Shown here piece by piece: positions 16,308 to 25,773 of a DNA stretch of 64,000 nucleotides. The stretch's first letter is position 1. Each line of letters starts with the position of its first letter. A program made the position numbers and the translations under genes. The notes below the pieces were generated by a model. That model saw nothing but the letters and a program-made list of their open reading frames with translations, did no database searches and had not been told where the DNA came from. The stretch spans positions 1 through 64,000 of the forward strand of contig NZ_JALNUP010000016.1 of assembly GCF_026540855.1 (NCBI RefSeq), in the 5' to 3' direction. Origin of the DNA: Sphingomonas sp. GC_Shp_5 (GTDB lineage Bacteria > Pseudomonadota > Alphaproteobacteria > Sphingomonadales > Sphingomonadaceae).

Positions 16308-17278
16308 TCATGGCGGACCTGCATGGTCGCCGAAGGCGCCAGCAGGAAGCGCCCAGCGATCCACGAGGATCGAGAGACGCCAGGCCGGATCATCGGCCTG
16401 TACACGCTCGTCATCATGGAGCGTAGCGGCTTGATACGCCGTGCCGCGGTCGGCGAGCTGCACGACGCTCAGCGAACGATGAATCGTTTTACCACTCGCG
16501 GCTTCGCGTGCTGCGATCGTCAGGAACGCTGCGGGGAAGATGAGGCGGAGCGTCGCCCATTGGTCAGGCGACCCGAAGATGCAGGCGCGGCAGGACAGGC
16601 GGCCCCACCCCAGGACGTAAGCCGGGTGTGGCCGGATCCGCGAACGCGCGATCACGTCCCATACCTGGCACTCGTTCCAGTCATGGACGGGACGCCAGTG
16701 GTCGACCGCGCGCGCGAGGGTCGACGTTCGGTGCGGTTCGAACGCGGCGTAACGCGCGCGCGCAGGGCTTTCTTCGGCACGCTCCCCGGTGATGACGAGG
16801 GTGCGGCCATCAAGGAAACGCGGCTGATTGCGGATCGCGGCCGCGAGAACGTCGATCTTCAGCGCCGGACTGCACCAGCGTACACGAAGGTCCGGGGAGG
16901 TCTGCGGGAAAAGCCCACGCGTGCCGGGAGGGCCGTTGCCTCCGGCACAGCCGATCCCGCTCGGCGTCTCGAACAGGATCGGAGCGGTCGGCGTGTCGTC
17001 GCGTGCCAGCTCACGAGCGAAGCCGCCTTCGCGCCACGAGACGTAGAGCGCGATGCCGAGATGGTCGGCGATCGCCCGAACATAGGCCGGCGTGCAGGGC
17101 CAATCCATGAAGGTCGGCCCTTGGCCGTCGACATCATGGTGATGCAGCTCGATCGCGTGCGCGGGCACGCCAAGACTGAGGAGGTGCAGGAGGGCGGCAA
17201 GGTGTCCTTGCCGCCACTGAACGCCACGACGAAGCGCCGGTAGGCGCCGAGGTCTTGGAGGGCGGCCGGAGCGATCAT
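16308..17278 (-). pseudogene. PAPS reductase-like (adenine nucleotide alpha-hydrolase) gene with a frameshift
   Basis: The ATG at 17278 starts MIAPAALQDLGAYRRFVVAF and reaches the pyrophosphate-binding SGGKDTL motif. The rest of the domain (LAALLHLLSLGVPAHAIELHHHDVDG, later VITGERAEES and WGRLSCRACIFGS) is in the other frame. One missing base near 17198 explains this. The family uses SGGxD to bind ATP or PAPS; plasmid and phage members may act in DNA sulfur chemistry or sulfur metabolism, unproven here. Its start overlaps the ArdC stop by four bases (17275-17278). A sequencing error is possible. Confidence 0.75.
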
Positions 17279-18198
17279 GCCGCTTCACGGATCTCGTCCT
17301 CGGGCTCGGCCGAGACGTCCAGCCCCGTCGCGCGGAGCAGATAGCCGGCAGCGGCTTCGGCCTTGGCGGCAGCGGTCATGATCGCGCGGCTGTCCTTGCG
17401 CAGCACCTTCAGCCACGAGCCGATATAGGCGGCGTGGTCGTCGAGGTGCGAAGTGGGAAGGCCGAGATCCGCACCAAGCAGCGCGGAGGTCATCTCGGCG
17501 CAAAGCTCCTCGAAAGCATAGGCGTCGTCGCCGAACCGCTTGCCGAACTCGCGATCGAGCCGGTCGGGGTGGCCGCTCCAGTGGCCGGCCTCGTGGGCGA
17601 GGGTCGACGCGAAGAAGGCGCGCGAGGAGAACAGCTCGACCGGGGGCATTGTGATGCTGTCGGCCGTGCGATCGTAGAACGCACGATCGCCGCGCATGTG
17701 GACGGTCGCCGGCAGCGCGTCGATGAAGCGCTGGGCGCGCTCGGGGAGGGTGTCGGCCGGAGGTACGACATTGACCGGGCTCGGGTAGAAGTCCGGAGAC
17801 AGGCCGTCGATCTGGTCGCAGTTGAACACGGCGTAGGAGCGTAGCACGCGGCGCATCTCGTCGGTCGCGTCGCCGGTGACGACGGATTCGACGGTCTTGC
17901 TGTAAGATTTGTAGAAGATGGCGATCTGCGAGCGTTCGCCTTCGCGGACCTGGCCCCCAAGGGCCTGCGCCTGCTTGTACGTCATCCAGGTGCGCGAGTT
18001 GTACCCGGCGCCTTCGGCGCACAGCCACAGCCAGAAGCAGTTGATGCCCTTGTAGGGGTCGCCGGTCGCGCGTAGCGGACGGCCCCCAAGTCCGGGGCGC
18101 CACGGCTTGACCCAGGGGCGCACGCCGGCCTCGAGCTTGTCGATGATGGTGTTTGTGATGATGTCGGCGGGCGACGGTTTATCGGTGGTCTTTGCCAC
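17275..18198 (-). CDS. ardC: ArdC-like antirestriction protein (ssDNA-binding domain plus metallopeptidase)
   Basis: I choose the GTG at 18198, which has AGGAG seven bases upstream, over the longer frame to 18270. The 307-residue product has the ArdC N-terminal ssDNA-binding domain (IIDKLEAGVRPWVKPWRPG, then GINCFWLWL) and a zinc metallopeptidase domain with HEAGHW at residues 202-207 and a downstream acidic cluster EELCAEMTSALLG. ArdC proteins protect incoming plasmid DNA from host restriction. Position in the maintenance block next to ParB-like and strawberry notch genes fits early expression after transfer. Confidence 0.9.
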   Translation of the reverse strand: MAKTTDKPSPADIITNTIIDKLEAGVRPWVKPWRPGLGGRPLRATGDPYKGINCFWLWLCAEGAGYNSRTWMTYKQAQALGGQVREGERSQIAIFYKSYSKTVESVVTGDATDEMRRVLRSYAVFNCDQIDGLSPDFYPSPVNVVPPADTLPERAQRFIDALPATVHMRGDRAFYDRTADSITMPPVELFSSRAFFASTLAHEAGHWSGHPDRLDREFGKRFGDDAYAFEELCAEMTSALLGADLGLPTSHLDDHAAYIGSWLKVLRKDSRAIMTAAAKAEAAAGYLLRATGLDVSAEPEDEIREAA

Positions 18199-18334
18199 GG
18201 TGGTTCTCCTGATTTTGTTGAGGCGAACCCGGTCAAGCATCCTTCCCTCTCGGGGGTGGTGGCGGGTCACAAAAGAGGGGCGACACTCCGCGAAGAATGC
18301 CGCCCCCAGTCGCCTCGAAATGTGCGAGCCCGCG

Positions 18335-20410
18335 TCAGGCCGCTTGGCTCAAATCCTCGGACCCGTGGTCATCGTCCTCCTCGGGCGCGATCGCGTCGTC
18401 ACCCTCCTCGCCGGGATCTTCATCCTCGGCAGGATCGGTGTCCTCGACGTCTTCGGTGAAGGTGGAGCGCAGCGGCGTCCTTGCCGGTTTCTCGATGCCG
18501 TCGAAGCGCATCGCCTCGGGCAACCAGGCCGTCGCCTTCTCGCGGATCTCCGCTTCGACGATGCCCTGGCCGTTGCAGAGCGAGGCACAGGTGCCGGCGA
18601 GGTCGCCCTTCTTGGCGTCCTTGTAGCGGCCGCGCAGGATCGGGCCGCCAATCTCCTCGAGTGCGTCGAGCATGACGGTCTTCTTGACCCGGCCGAAGAA
18701 GTTCTCGGCCGTCGGGCGCCACCAATTCTCGACCTGGATGTCGAGGAGGCGGCCGAGATGGTCGTGGAAGCCGTTGCTGCGGTAGCCCTCGGCGACGTTA
18801 AGCGTGGGCTCCAGCGTGCGCGCGATCGAGAACGCCACCCACGCGCCCCGGGCCTCGTCATCGAGCGAGCGGAAGGCGTCGAACCGCTCGGTCATGGTCT
18901 TGTGGCCGGCCCAACTCGTGTCCAGGCGCTGCCGCTGATCGTCGATGGTCTGCGACGCCATCGAGCCCTCGTCGCGGAAGCTGAAGATCGGGAAGCCCGC
19001 AGCGCCCGACTTGAGCGTCGAGTGGTTCGGGATGTGGCTCTGCTCGAAGACGACGTTCTGCGCCATCAGGAAGATGGTCAGGTCTAGCGCCATCGCCGGG
19101 TCGCTGGCGACGTGGGCGACGAGGATCTGGCGGCGCTGGGTCGCCAGCTCGTCGACCAGCGTGACGCTGAGCTTCGGGCCGCTGTCAGCGTCGTCGCCAT
19201 TATCGGTATTACCGGCATTGCCTGGATTACCCGTAGGAGGTGCGTTCGGGTCCACGACCGGCTTTTCGCTGAACAGGCGCGTGTGGACACGGGGCTCGCC
19301 GTCACCGCCGATATACACGAACGTGCCGATCTGCGCCTTCAGCGCGGGATCGATGTCGTGCCGTGCGTCGTCGATCTCGTCCAGCTCGCGCTCGATCGCC
19401 TCGATACGCGCTTCGGCGGTTTCCGCCTCGGCGCTGCCTTCGGAGAGTTCCTGCTCGAGCTGGGCGACGAGGGCGTCGTTCTCGCTCGACAGTTCCTGCA
19501 CGCGCGCGGTCTCCTCCTCGGTGAGGTGACGTGCGGGCGCATGAAACTCGTGAAGCTGCCGCTCGAGGTCGTAGGGGACGTGCGTCGCCGCGATCGGCGT
19601 GACGAAGGCGAGACCCTCGGCCTGCGCCAGCTCGGCCGCGGCCGCTTCCAGCTTCTTGACCGCAAGCGTCTCGATGACGTCGACGTCGATCCAGTTCTCG
19701 TCGCCCTCGGTCGCGAACAGGTCGCCCTCGATGCGACCGCCTGCGGCGAGATAGGCTTCGCGCCCCACGAAGCGCGCCTTGGCGTCGTTCGCCTTGACGG
19801 TGCCGTTCAGGATAGCGCGGCGGATGTTGTCGGGATTGTCGCCGTAGTAGGCGCTGCTCATCTGGGCGAACACGCGGGCCTGGCGGTCGACGTCGGTGGT
19901 GACGGCGTAAGCCTGTGCAACGCCGAGCGTGATCTCGCCGGCTGCGAGCGCCTCGAAGACGCAAGGTGCCAGCTCGGCGAGGCGCACGCGCTGCTCTACG
20001 AAGCGGGTAGTGACGCCCTGGCGCTTGGCGACGTCCTCGGCCGTCATACCCTTCTGGATCAGGAAGTTGAACGCGGTGCATTCGTCGGCCGGATTCATCG
20101 GCACGCGCTGGAAGTTCTCGGCGAGGCTTGCCTCGATCGAGTTGTCGTCGTCGCTCAGCACGAGGACCGGAACGGTGTGGTCAGCGGGGAGGGTGCCCTG
20201 CTGGATTAGGAGCTGGAGCGCGCGCAAGCGCCGACCGCCCGCCTTCACGGTGAACGTACCCGCCTTCTTGAGCGGGGTGACGATCAGGTTCTGCAACAGC
20301 CCCTGGGCTGCGATGTTCGCGGCGAGGGTGTCGATCCCTGCGTCACGGTTGGATTTGCGCACATTGTCCTTCGACAGCGTCAGGTTCTTGACCTTCACGG
20401 ACTGGATCAT
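18335..20410 (-). CDS. parB: ParB/RepB/Spo0J-family protein, 691 aa
   Basis: The N-terminal ParB-like nuclease fold (SKDNVRKSNRDAGIDTLAANIAAQGLLQNLIV, KAGGRRLRALQLL, ASLAENFQRVPMNPADE) is followed by a helix-turn-helix (MTAEDVAKRQGVTTRFVEQRVRLAEL). A long C-terminal region includes a coiled coil around residues 290-360 and an acidic tail. It is roughly twice the length of chromosomal ParB. No ParA gene is adjacent or recognised in the window, so a true partition role is uncertain; a plasmid-maintenance or gene-regulatory role is possible. Confidence 0.85.
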   Translation of the reverse strand: MIQSVKVKNLTLSKDNVRKSNRDAGIDTLAANIAAQGLLQNLIVTPLKKAGTFTVKAGGRRLRALQLLIQQGTLPADHTVPVLVLSDDDNSIEASLAENFQRVPMNPADECTAFNFLIQKGMTAEDVAKRQGVTTRFVEQRVRLAELAPCVFEALAAGEITLGVAQAYAVTTDVDRQARVFAQMSSAYYGDNPDNIRRAILNGTVKANDAKARFVGREAYLAAGGRIEGDLFATEGDENWIDVDVIETLAVKKLEAAAAELAQAEGLAFVTPIAATHVPYDLERQLHEFHAPARHLTEEETARVQELSSENDALVAQLEQELSEGSAEAETAEARIEAIERELDEIDDARHDIDPALKAQIGTFVYIGGDGEPRVHTRLFSEKPVVDPNAPPTGNPGNAGNTDNGDDADSGPKLSVTLVDELATQRRQILVAHVASDPAMALDLTIFLMAQNVVFEQSHIPNHSTLKSGAAGFPIFSFRDEGSMASQTIDDQRQRLDTSWAGHKTMTERFDAFRSLDDEARGAWVAFSIARTLEPTLNVAEGYRSNGFHDHLGRLLDIQVENWWRPTAENFFGRVKKTVMLDALEEIGGPILRGRYKDAKKGDLAGTCASLCNGQGIVEAEIREKATAWLPEAMRFDGIEKPARTPLRSTFTEDVEDTDPAEDEDPGEEGDDAIAPEEDDDHGSEDLSQAA

Positions 20411-20481
20411 CGGTCATACTCCATTCGAGATCAGCGCGCCGTTGTCCGACGGTCACGCGAGCCTGCTCATCAAGCTCACAA

Positions 20482-20503
20482 AGCCGAAGGCTCCCTCCCC
20501 TCC
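20482..20503 (-). repeat. Leader repeat upstream of the ParB-like gene
   Basis: The motif AAGCCGAAGGCTCCCTC followed by CCCTC is shared with 24804-24825, upstream of the strawberry notch gene, and both are preceded by GCTCATCA. Read on the coding strand it is purine-rich GAGGGAGCCTTCGGCTT, containing the small stem AGCC/GGCT with a TTC loop. Confidence 0.6.
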
Positions 20504-20535
20504 CTTTGATGATCGGGAAGAGAGCCCGGTGTCGG

Positions 20536-23500
20536 TCAGGCGGTGATGCGGTCGATCACGGCCGCGGCGGTCGCGACGGGGATGAACATCCGCGTTTTGT
20601 GCTGGATGATCTCGGTGAAGCACCCGGCCGCCTTCAGCTCGGCGAGACGCGTGTGCGGCCAATCGAGCAGTTCGAGGCGCTGCTGGGACGCGACCAGGCT
20701 GCGCTTGAGGCGATAGGCGCCCACGGCCGAAATCTCGCCGGTGCCCATGACGTGTTTGGCGGTGTCGGCACCCGACACGGTGATGGTGGCGGCGATGCCG
20801 AAGGCGTCCGCGAGCTTGGTTACAAGTGGGGCGGGGACGATGCGGCCGAGGAAGGACTGACCGTCATCGGTGTTGAGCCGCCAGACCTGGACGTGATCGT
20901 CGGGGAGGCGGTCCCACACGGGCAAGAGGAGGCCAGTGACAAGGTAGAGCGTGCTGGTGCGGGTCTTGCCCGACATCTCCTCTACCTCGGCTTGCCACAG
21001 CGCGGCAAACTCCTCCTCGCTCGCGTCCTCCCACATCGTCTCGACGAGGAGGTCCTGGCGCATCCGCTCGGTGCGGGTCGGCCGCACCAATTCATAGCGG
21101 CGCACGATCTCGCCATCATCATCGGTCAGCGAGTAGGTGCTGCACCGGATCGCGGCCTTGCCAGACTTGCGGTTGACGATCGGGCGGGCGTCGTCGCCAA
21201 GAACGCGCAGCGCGCGGTCGAGCGCCAGCGGCTTGTAGCGTTCCTCGGTCTCAAGCCGGAGGATCTCGGTCTCGGCGCCGGTGGTCTGGTCGCGCCGGAT
21301 CACGGTGCGATCGAGGATCGTGATGCGCTCGGCGTTGATGCTTTCGACGCCAAGATCGAGCGTGCCAGCTTCCTTGGCCGCCTCAATGCGCGCCTCGATC
21401 AGACCCAGGTACTCGTCGAAGATCGCGTTCTGGAGCGCGATGCGCAACGCCAGAATACGGTTGAGCCAGCGTTGGATGGGCGGCAGCTCCTCCTTGAGGC
21501 CACCACCGTCGCCCTCCAGCTCGAGCCCGGTCAATTCCTGGAATTGCTTGAGCGTGGTGGAGCGCAGCTTGCCGTTGGAAAGCAGCCGGAACCACTGTTC
21601 GAGCGACTCCTTGGCGTAATCGCTTTCGAGGTTATCACGCGGATTGAAGAGGCCCTGTCCGCCCGTCTGCCGCTGACCGCGGGTGAGCGCGCCCAAGCTG
21701 TCGAGACGGCGCGCGATCGTCGAGATGAAGCGACGTTCGCCCCGGCAGTCAGTCGAGACGGGCCGGAACAGTGGTGCGGTCGCCTGATGCGTGCGGTGCG
21801 TGCGCCCGAGGCCTTGGATGGCGGCGTCAGCGCGCCAACCGGGCTCGAGGAGGTAGTGATTACGCCGCGACTGGTTCTCGGCCGTGAGGCTCGCGTGATA
21901 GCTGCGGCCGGTTCCGCCAGCATCGGAGAAGATCAGGATCTTCTTGGCGCCGCGCATGAAGGCATCGGTCTCGGCAAGGTTGGTCCGCGGACTGCGGCTT
22001 TCGACGCGCTGGCGGCCGTGGGCGTCCATGATGACGCGCCGGCTGCGCCCCGTGACCTCGGCAACGGCATCGGTGCCGAAATGCCCGATGATATGATCGA
22101 GGGCAGAGCCGACGATCGGGAGGGCGCAGAGCTGCTCGACCAGGGTGTCGCGCATCTCGAGCGCTTCCTGGCTGAACACGGGGCGGCCTTCCTCGTCCGA
22201 CATCGGTTCGGAGCGGGTCTTGCCGGTGTCGTCGACATAGGTCTTCATCTGCCGGACCGGGAAAGCGGCCGTCAGATAGGACATGACGAACTCGCGCGGC
22301 GACAACTCGATGTCGAGGTTTGCGCGTTCTTCGACCGTCAGCGCCGCCAATGCGCGGTTGAGCATCGCTTCTGAGGTGGAGACGAGCTGGATGACGACAC
22401 TCTCGCCGCGGTCGAGGTCGGCGCGGATCGCGGGCACCAGGGCGGGCAGCTTCATGCCGATCAGCAGTTGGCAGAAGAACCGTTGCTTGGTGGACTCGAA
22501 GATCGAGAGCGCCGCGGCCTTGGCGCCGCTATTGTAGGTGTCGTTCGAGAAGCTGTCGGTGACGCGGGTCGCGTCAAGCGCAGCGCGCAGGTTCGCGTGG
22601 ATGATCGCCCATGCGTCGGCATAGGCGTCGTACACCTCGATCTGGTCGGGCGTAAGCTGGTGTTCGAGGATGTCGTATTCGACGCCGGCGAAGGACAGCG
22701 CGCGGGCGACGTAGAGCCCCTGCATCTTCAGGTCGCGGGCGATCAGCTCCATCGCCGCGATCCCGCCACGGCGCAGGCTTTCGACGAACGCCTTGCGATC
22801 GGCGAACGCCGTGCCCGGACCCCACAGGCCGAGCCGGGTCGCATAGGCGAGATTGTTGACGTCTGACGCGCCGGTTGCCGACACGTAGAGGACGCGGGCG
22901 CGGGGCAGGAGGTTCTGCAGGCGGACGCCTGCGATCCCCTGGTCGGAGCCGTCCTTGGTGCCAAAGCGGCCTTCGCCGCCTGCGACACCGGCCATTTCGT
23001 GCGCCTCGTCAAACACGATCATGCCATCATGATCGTCGCCGACCCATTCGAGGATCTGCTGGAGCCGGGTGCCCTTATCGCCGCGATTGGAGCGCAGCGT
23101 TGCATAGGTCAGGAAGAGGATGCCTTCGCCGGCGCCGATCGGAGTGCCGAGCTTCCACTGGTTGAGGTGCTGGATGTCGAGCGCGAGGCCGCCAACGGCG
23201 GTCCAGTCACGACGCGCGTCCTCGAGCAGCGTTTCCGTCTTCGAGATCCAGATGTGCTTGCGGTGTCCGCGCAGCCACTGGTCGAGGATGATCGCGGCGA
23301 CCTGGCGGCCTTTGCCGGCGCCAGTGCCGTCACCGAGGAAGAAGCCGGTCCGATAGGGACGGCCTTCCTTGTCGGGCGTGAGCGACAGGCCCTCTTCAAC
23401 GGGTTTGAACAGGCCTGGAATGTCGCGCTCGAAAGCGTCGCCGGCATAGATCAGCGTCTCGAGCTGGGCGTCCGAGAGCGTCTTCGCGTCGACGACGGAC

Positions 23501-24759
23501 TGCGAGAGGGTTGGGATGTAGGACGGCCGTGGCGCCGTGATCGAACCCATGGCGATCGACTCCACCAGCGCGGTCGGATGCGCGGACGCGCACGGGATCG
23601 CGATCCGGCTCGGCCGGTAGGGCAGGTACACGCCCACGGCTTCGCCGGTCGGGACCGGCTCGGCGAACACGGTGTAGTCGATCGGACGCGCGACAAGCGA
23701 CTGCGCGGATTTGGGCATGGGCGCGGCGAGCCGCGGCTTGCTGGCGAGGCCGCCTAGCAGCGAGCCACGCCCGTTTGGGCGGGAGAGCTGAAGGGCCGAC
23801 ACGCGCGTCGCGACAGTTGGTGCGGGGAGGACGGCGCGGGCCGCGATCGCGGCCCGCGCCTCGGCGAGCGAGCTGCACCGGATCAGCTCGGCATGGTCGC
23901 CAGTGCCTTTCTCCAGCACCATGATCTTCACGGCCTGGCTGGTGCCATGCTTGGCATAGGCGTTCGCCGGCAGCTCGAGGTGGAGCGTCAGCGTGCAACC
24001 CTCGGTCACCTTGGCCCAGGCGCGGCTCGACGTGTCGACTCGATCGGGCAAGATGACGGCGCAGCGGCCTCCGGCTCCGAGCCGCATCAGCGCAGCTCGA
24101 AGATGCCGGAAGGCGGCAAGGGGATCGGCGTGGCGGCCGATGCTGCGCGAGAAGGGCGGATTCATAAGGACGGCCGTAGGCTGGACGCTCGGCGCCAGCA
24201 GGTCGTGGATCAGCTCGGCGTCGTGGCGCGTGACGGCGACCCCGGGGAAGGCGGCACCAAGCATCTCGGCGCGAGCCGGATCAATCTCGTTGAGGACGAG
24301 ACGCGCGCCGGCGCGGGAGGCGAACGCAGCGAGGAGGCCAGTGCCGGCAGAGGGCTCGAGCACCAGGTCCGTGGGTGCGATGCGCGCAGCGAGCGCGGCG
24401 AGGTAAGCGATCGGCGCCGGTGTCGAGAATTGCTGGAGTTCGATTTGCTCTTCGCTGCGAACAGTGTGGGTCGGCAGGTTGGCGACCAGCTCGGTAAGCG
24501 CAGCGACACAAGCGCCTGGATCGGCCGGAAGGTCTGCTTTTGCGAGGTACATGACCTCGGCGAGTTCGAGCATGTCGTAGGCGTCACGGAGCGACCAGCG
24601 ACCGTCGGCAGACGAAGCGCCGTAGGCTTGCTCCATGACCCACAGCAGCGTGCTGCGCTGGAGGGATCCATTCCTGGCGATCGTGTCGGCGACCGCCTTG
24701 GCAGCGGTGATCGACGGTTCGGTGAAATCGAGTTCGAGAGCTGCGGCTGAGGTGCGCAT
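20536..24759 (-). CDS. Strawberry notch-like helicase with N-terminal methyltransferase-like domain, 1407 aa
   Basis: The N-terminal part has an adenine-methyltransferase-like fold: motif I LEPSAGTGLL (residues 134-143) and NPPF (200-203). A superfamily 2 helicase core follows, with GDGTGAGKGRQ as Walker A (about 476-486) and DEAH at 584-587, then a strawberry notch C-terminal helicase domain. The family is widespread on alphaproteobacterial plasmids and in phages; roles proposed include DNA processing or defence against host nucleases, none settled. The start at 24759 is preceded by GGAGG. Confidence 0.9.
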   Translation of the reverse strand: MRTSAAALELDFTEPSITAAKAVADTIARNGSLQRSTLLWVMEQAYGASSADGRWSLRDAYDMLELAEVMYLAKADLPADPGACVAALTELVANLPTHTVRSEEQIELQQFSTPAPIAYLAALAARIAPTDLVLEPSAGTGLLAAFASRAGARLVLNEIDPARAEMLGAAFPGVAVTRHDAELIHDLLAPSVQPTAVLMNPPFSRSIGRHADPLAAFRHLRAALMRLGAGGRCAVILPDRVDTSSRAWAKVTEGCTLTLHLELPANAYAKHGTSQAVKIMVLEKGTGDHAELIRCSSLAEARAAIAARAVLPAPTVATRVSALQLSRPNGRGSLLGGLASKPRLAAPMPKSAQSLVARPIDYTVFAEPVPTGEAVGVYLPYRPSRIAIPCASAHPTALVESIAMGSITAPRPSYIPTLSQSVVDAKTLSDAQLETLIYAGDAFERDIPGLFKPVEEGLSLTPDKEGRPYRTGFFLGDGTGAGKGRQVAAIILDQWLRGHRKHIWISKTETLLEDARRDWTAVGGLALDIQHLNQWKLGTPIGAGEGILFLTYATLRSNRGDKGTRLQQILEWVGDDHDGMIVFDEAHEMAGVAGGEGRFGTKDGSDQGIAGVRLQNLLPRARVLYVSATGASDVNNLAYATRLGLWGPGTAFADRKAFVESLRRGGIAAMELIARDLKMQGLYVARALSFAGVEYDILEHQLTPDQIEVYDAYADAWAIIHANLRAALDATRVTDSFSNDTYNSGAKAAALSIFESTKQRFFCQLLIGMKLPALVPAIRADLDRGESVVIQLVSTSEAMLNRALAALTVEERANLDIELSPREFVMSYLTAAFPVRQMKTYVDDTGKTRSEPMSDEEGRPVFSQEALEMRDTLVEQLCALPIVGSALDHIIGHFGTDAVAEVTGRSRRVIMDAHGRQRVESRSPRTNLAETDAFMRGAKKILIFSDAGGTGRSYHASLTAENQSRRNHYLLEPGWRADAAIQGLGRTHRTHQATAPLFRPVSTDCRGERRFISTIARRLDSLGALTRGQRQTGGQGLFNPRDNLESDYAKESLEQWFRLLSNGKLRSTTLKQFQELTGLELEGDGGGLKEELPPIQRWLNRILALRIALQNAIFDEYLGLIEARIEAAKEAGTLDLGVESINAERITILDRTVIRRDQTTGAETEILRLETEERYKPLALDRALRVLGDDARPIVNRKSGKAAIRCSTYSLTDDDGEIVRRYELVRPTRTERMRQDLLVETMWEDASEEEFAALWQAEVEEMSGKTRTSTLYLVTGLLLPVWDRLPDDHVQVWRLNTDDGQSFLGRIVPAPLVTKLADAFGIAATITVSGADTAKHVMGTGEISAVGAYRLKRSLVASQQRLELLDWPHTRLAELKAAGCFTEIIQHKTRMFIPVATAAAVIDRITA

Positions 24760-24803
24760 CGAGGGCCTCCGTTATGTCGCCCGGTGCTCATCACCGGATC
24801 AAC

Positions 24804-24825
24804 AAGCCGAAGGCTCCCTCTCCTC
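24804..24825 (-). repeat. Leader repeat upstream of the strawberry notch gene
   Basis: AAGCCGAAGGCTCCCTCTCCTC, nearly identical to 20482-20503. It lies about 45 bases upstream of the start codon at 24759 and may be part of the mRNA leader or a shared regulatory site. Confidence 0.6.
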
Positions 24826-24831
24826 TATCGC

Positions 24832-25128
24832 TTAGCCGTGGCCGTGGTGTCGGGCGGGTTCCTCGGAAACAGGCTCTTCGCTGACCGGCTGGCCTATGTG
24901 CGAGTAGCTGTATTTCTCGGGCACGATGAATTGCCCGATCCCGAAGAGGATCAGAATGGCGCCAGAAAAGCGGGCTAAGCCCTCAAAAAGCCGACGCCCG
25001 CGCATATGGCTGTAGGACTTAAACTGCTCGACGCCATACTGATTGGTGCGGTTGAAGCGGGACCGCGCTGGCAAGCGCCACATGAACAGACCGATGACGA
25101 TCAAGACTATGGGCACGATCTTGGTCAC
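24832..25128 (-). CDS. Small inner-membrane protein, 98 aa
   Basis: Two predicted membrane helices (IVPIVLIVIGLFMW at residues 4-17 and FSGAILILFGIGQFIV about 53-68) are separated by a basic, Tyr-rich segment, and the C terminus is His/Glu-rich (EEPARHHGHG), perhaps metal-binding. No family is recognised. It lies upstream of the strawberry notch gene on the same strand. Confidence 0.6.
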   Translation of the reverse strand: MTKIVPIVLIVIGLFMWRLPARSRFNRTNQYGVEQFKSYSHMRGRRLFEGLARFSGAILILFGIGQFIVPEKYSYSHIGQPVSEEPVSEEPARHHGHG

Positions 25129-25222
25129 AGACGCTCCTCCGCTGAGGAGGGTTTATCCCGAACCGGCGGTGGATTTCCACAGCGCAATCGTTTTGCTCGA
25201 CGGCGAGACGCGCAACGCACAC

Positions 25223-25765
25223 CTATTTTTTCTCACCGGCTTTTAGCCGATTAAACAGCCTGTTTGAGCGGTCCAACTTGCGATGCGCCCTCTCTGCAAT
25301 ATCATAGGGCACAACGTAGCGGCCCACTTTGCGGAACGGTTCGACCAGCGCCTCTTGCTCACCTCGAACTCTAATAAAATCACGCGCAAGTCTGTTGCCG
25401 AATGCTGGGAAACGTCTCGGGTCGATGAACTTGCCTTCGTAGGTGGCGGCAGGATCGATGACAAAAACTATTCGAAGCTCGCCATCGATTTTCGGTGTTA
25501 TGTCCACGATCTCGCCACTCGGCTTCTTCCAAACAGCGTGATGAATGGCCTCGATGAATGCGCCAGGCATCTCCCATAACATCCACCCAATGAGGCGTTC
25601 GCCACCATGTCGCTCAACCGCGGCGTCTACGTTCGGGAAGCATCGCTGCTCCTCTGCCCCTTCGATCGGTTCGTAATCCACATACATCGGGACATTGCTG
25701 CTTAGCTTTGAAGCAGTCTGAAGTACGAATGTGCTGAGGCTTTGGGGCGTTGTCAGTGCGAGCAT
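25223..25765 (-). CDS. Hypothetical protein, 180 aa
   Basis: The product has a conserved-looking core HGGERLIGWMLWEMPGAFIEAIHHAVW, followed by GEIVDITPK and a strand-rich segment ending FVIDPAATYEG, with a basic C-terminal helix. The His/Trp/Glu pattern suggests a folded domain, possibly an enzyme, but I cannot name the family. It is 8 bases downstream of the next minus-strand gene. Its lower G+C and wider codon use than the neighbours suggest recent acquisition. Confidence 0.65.
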   Translation of the reverse strand: MLALTTPQSLSTFVLQTASKLSSNVPMYVDYEPIEGAEEQRCFPNVDAAVERHGGERLIGWMLWEMPGAFIEAIHHAVWKKPSGEIVDITPKIDGELRIVFVIDPAATYEGKFIDPRRFPAFGNRLARDFIRVRGEQEALVEPFRKVGRYVVPYDIAERAHRKLDRSNRLFNRLKAGEKK

Positions 25766-25773
25766 CCTACCCT

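Noticed and set aside
18335..20410. Assignment of a ParA-ParB partition system
   Set aside because: No ParA-type ATPase gene was recognised next to the ParB-like gene or elsewhere in the window, so a complete partition cassette is not claimed.
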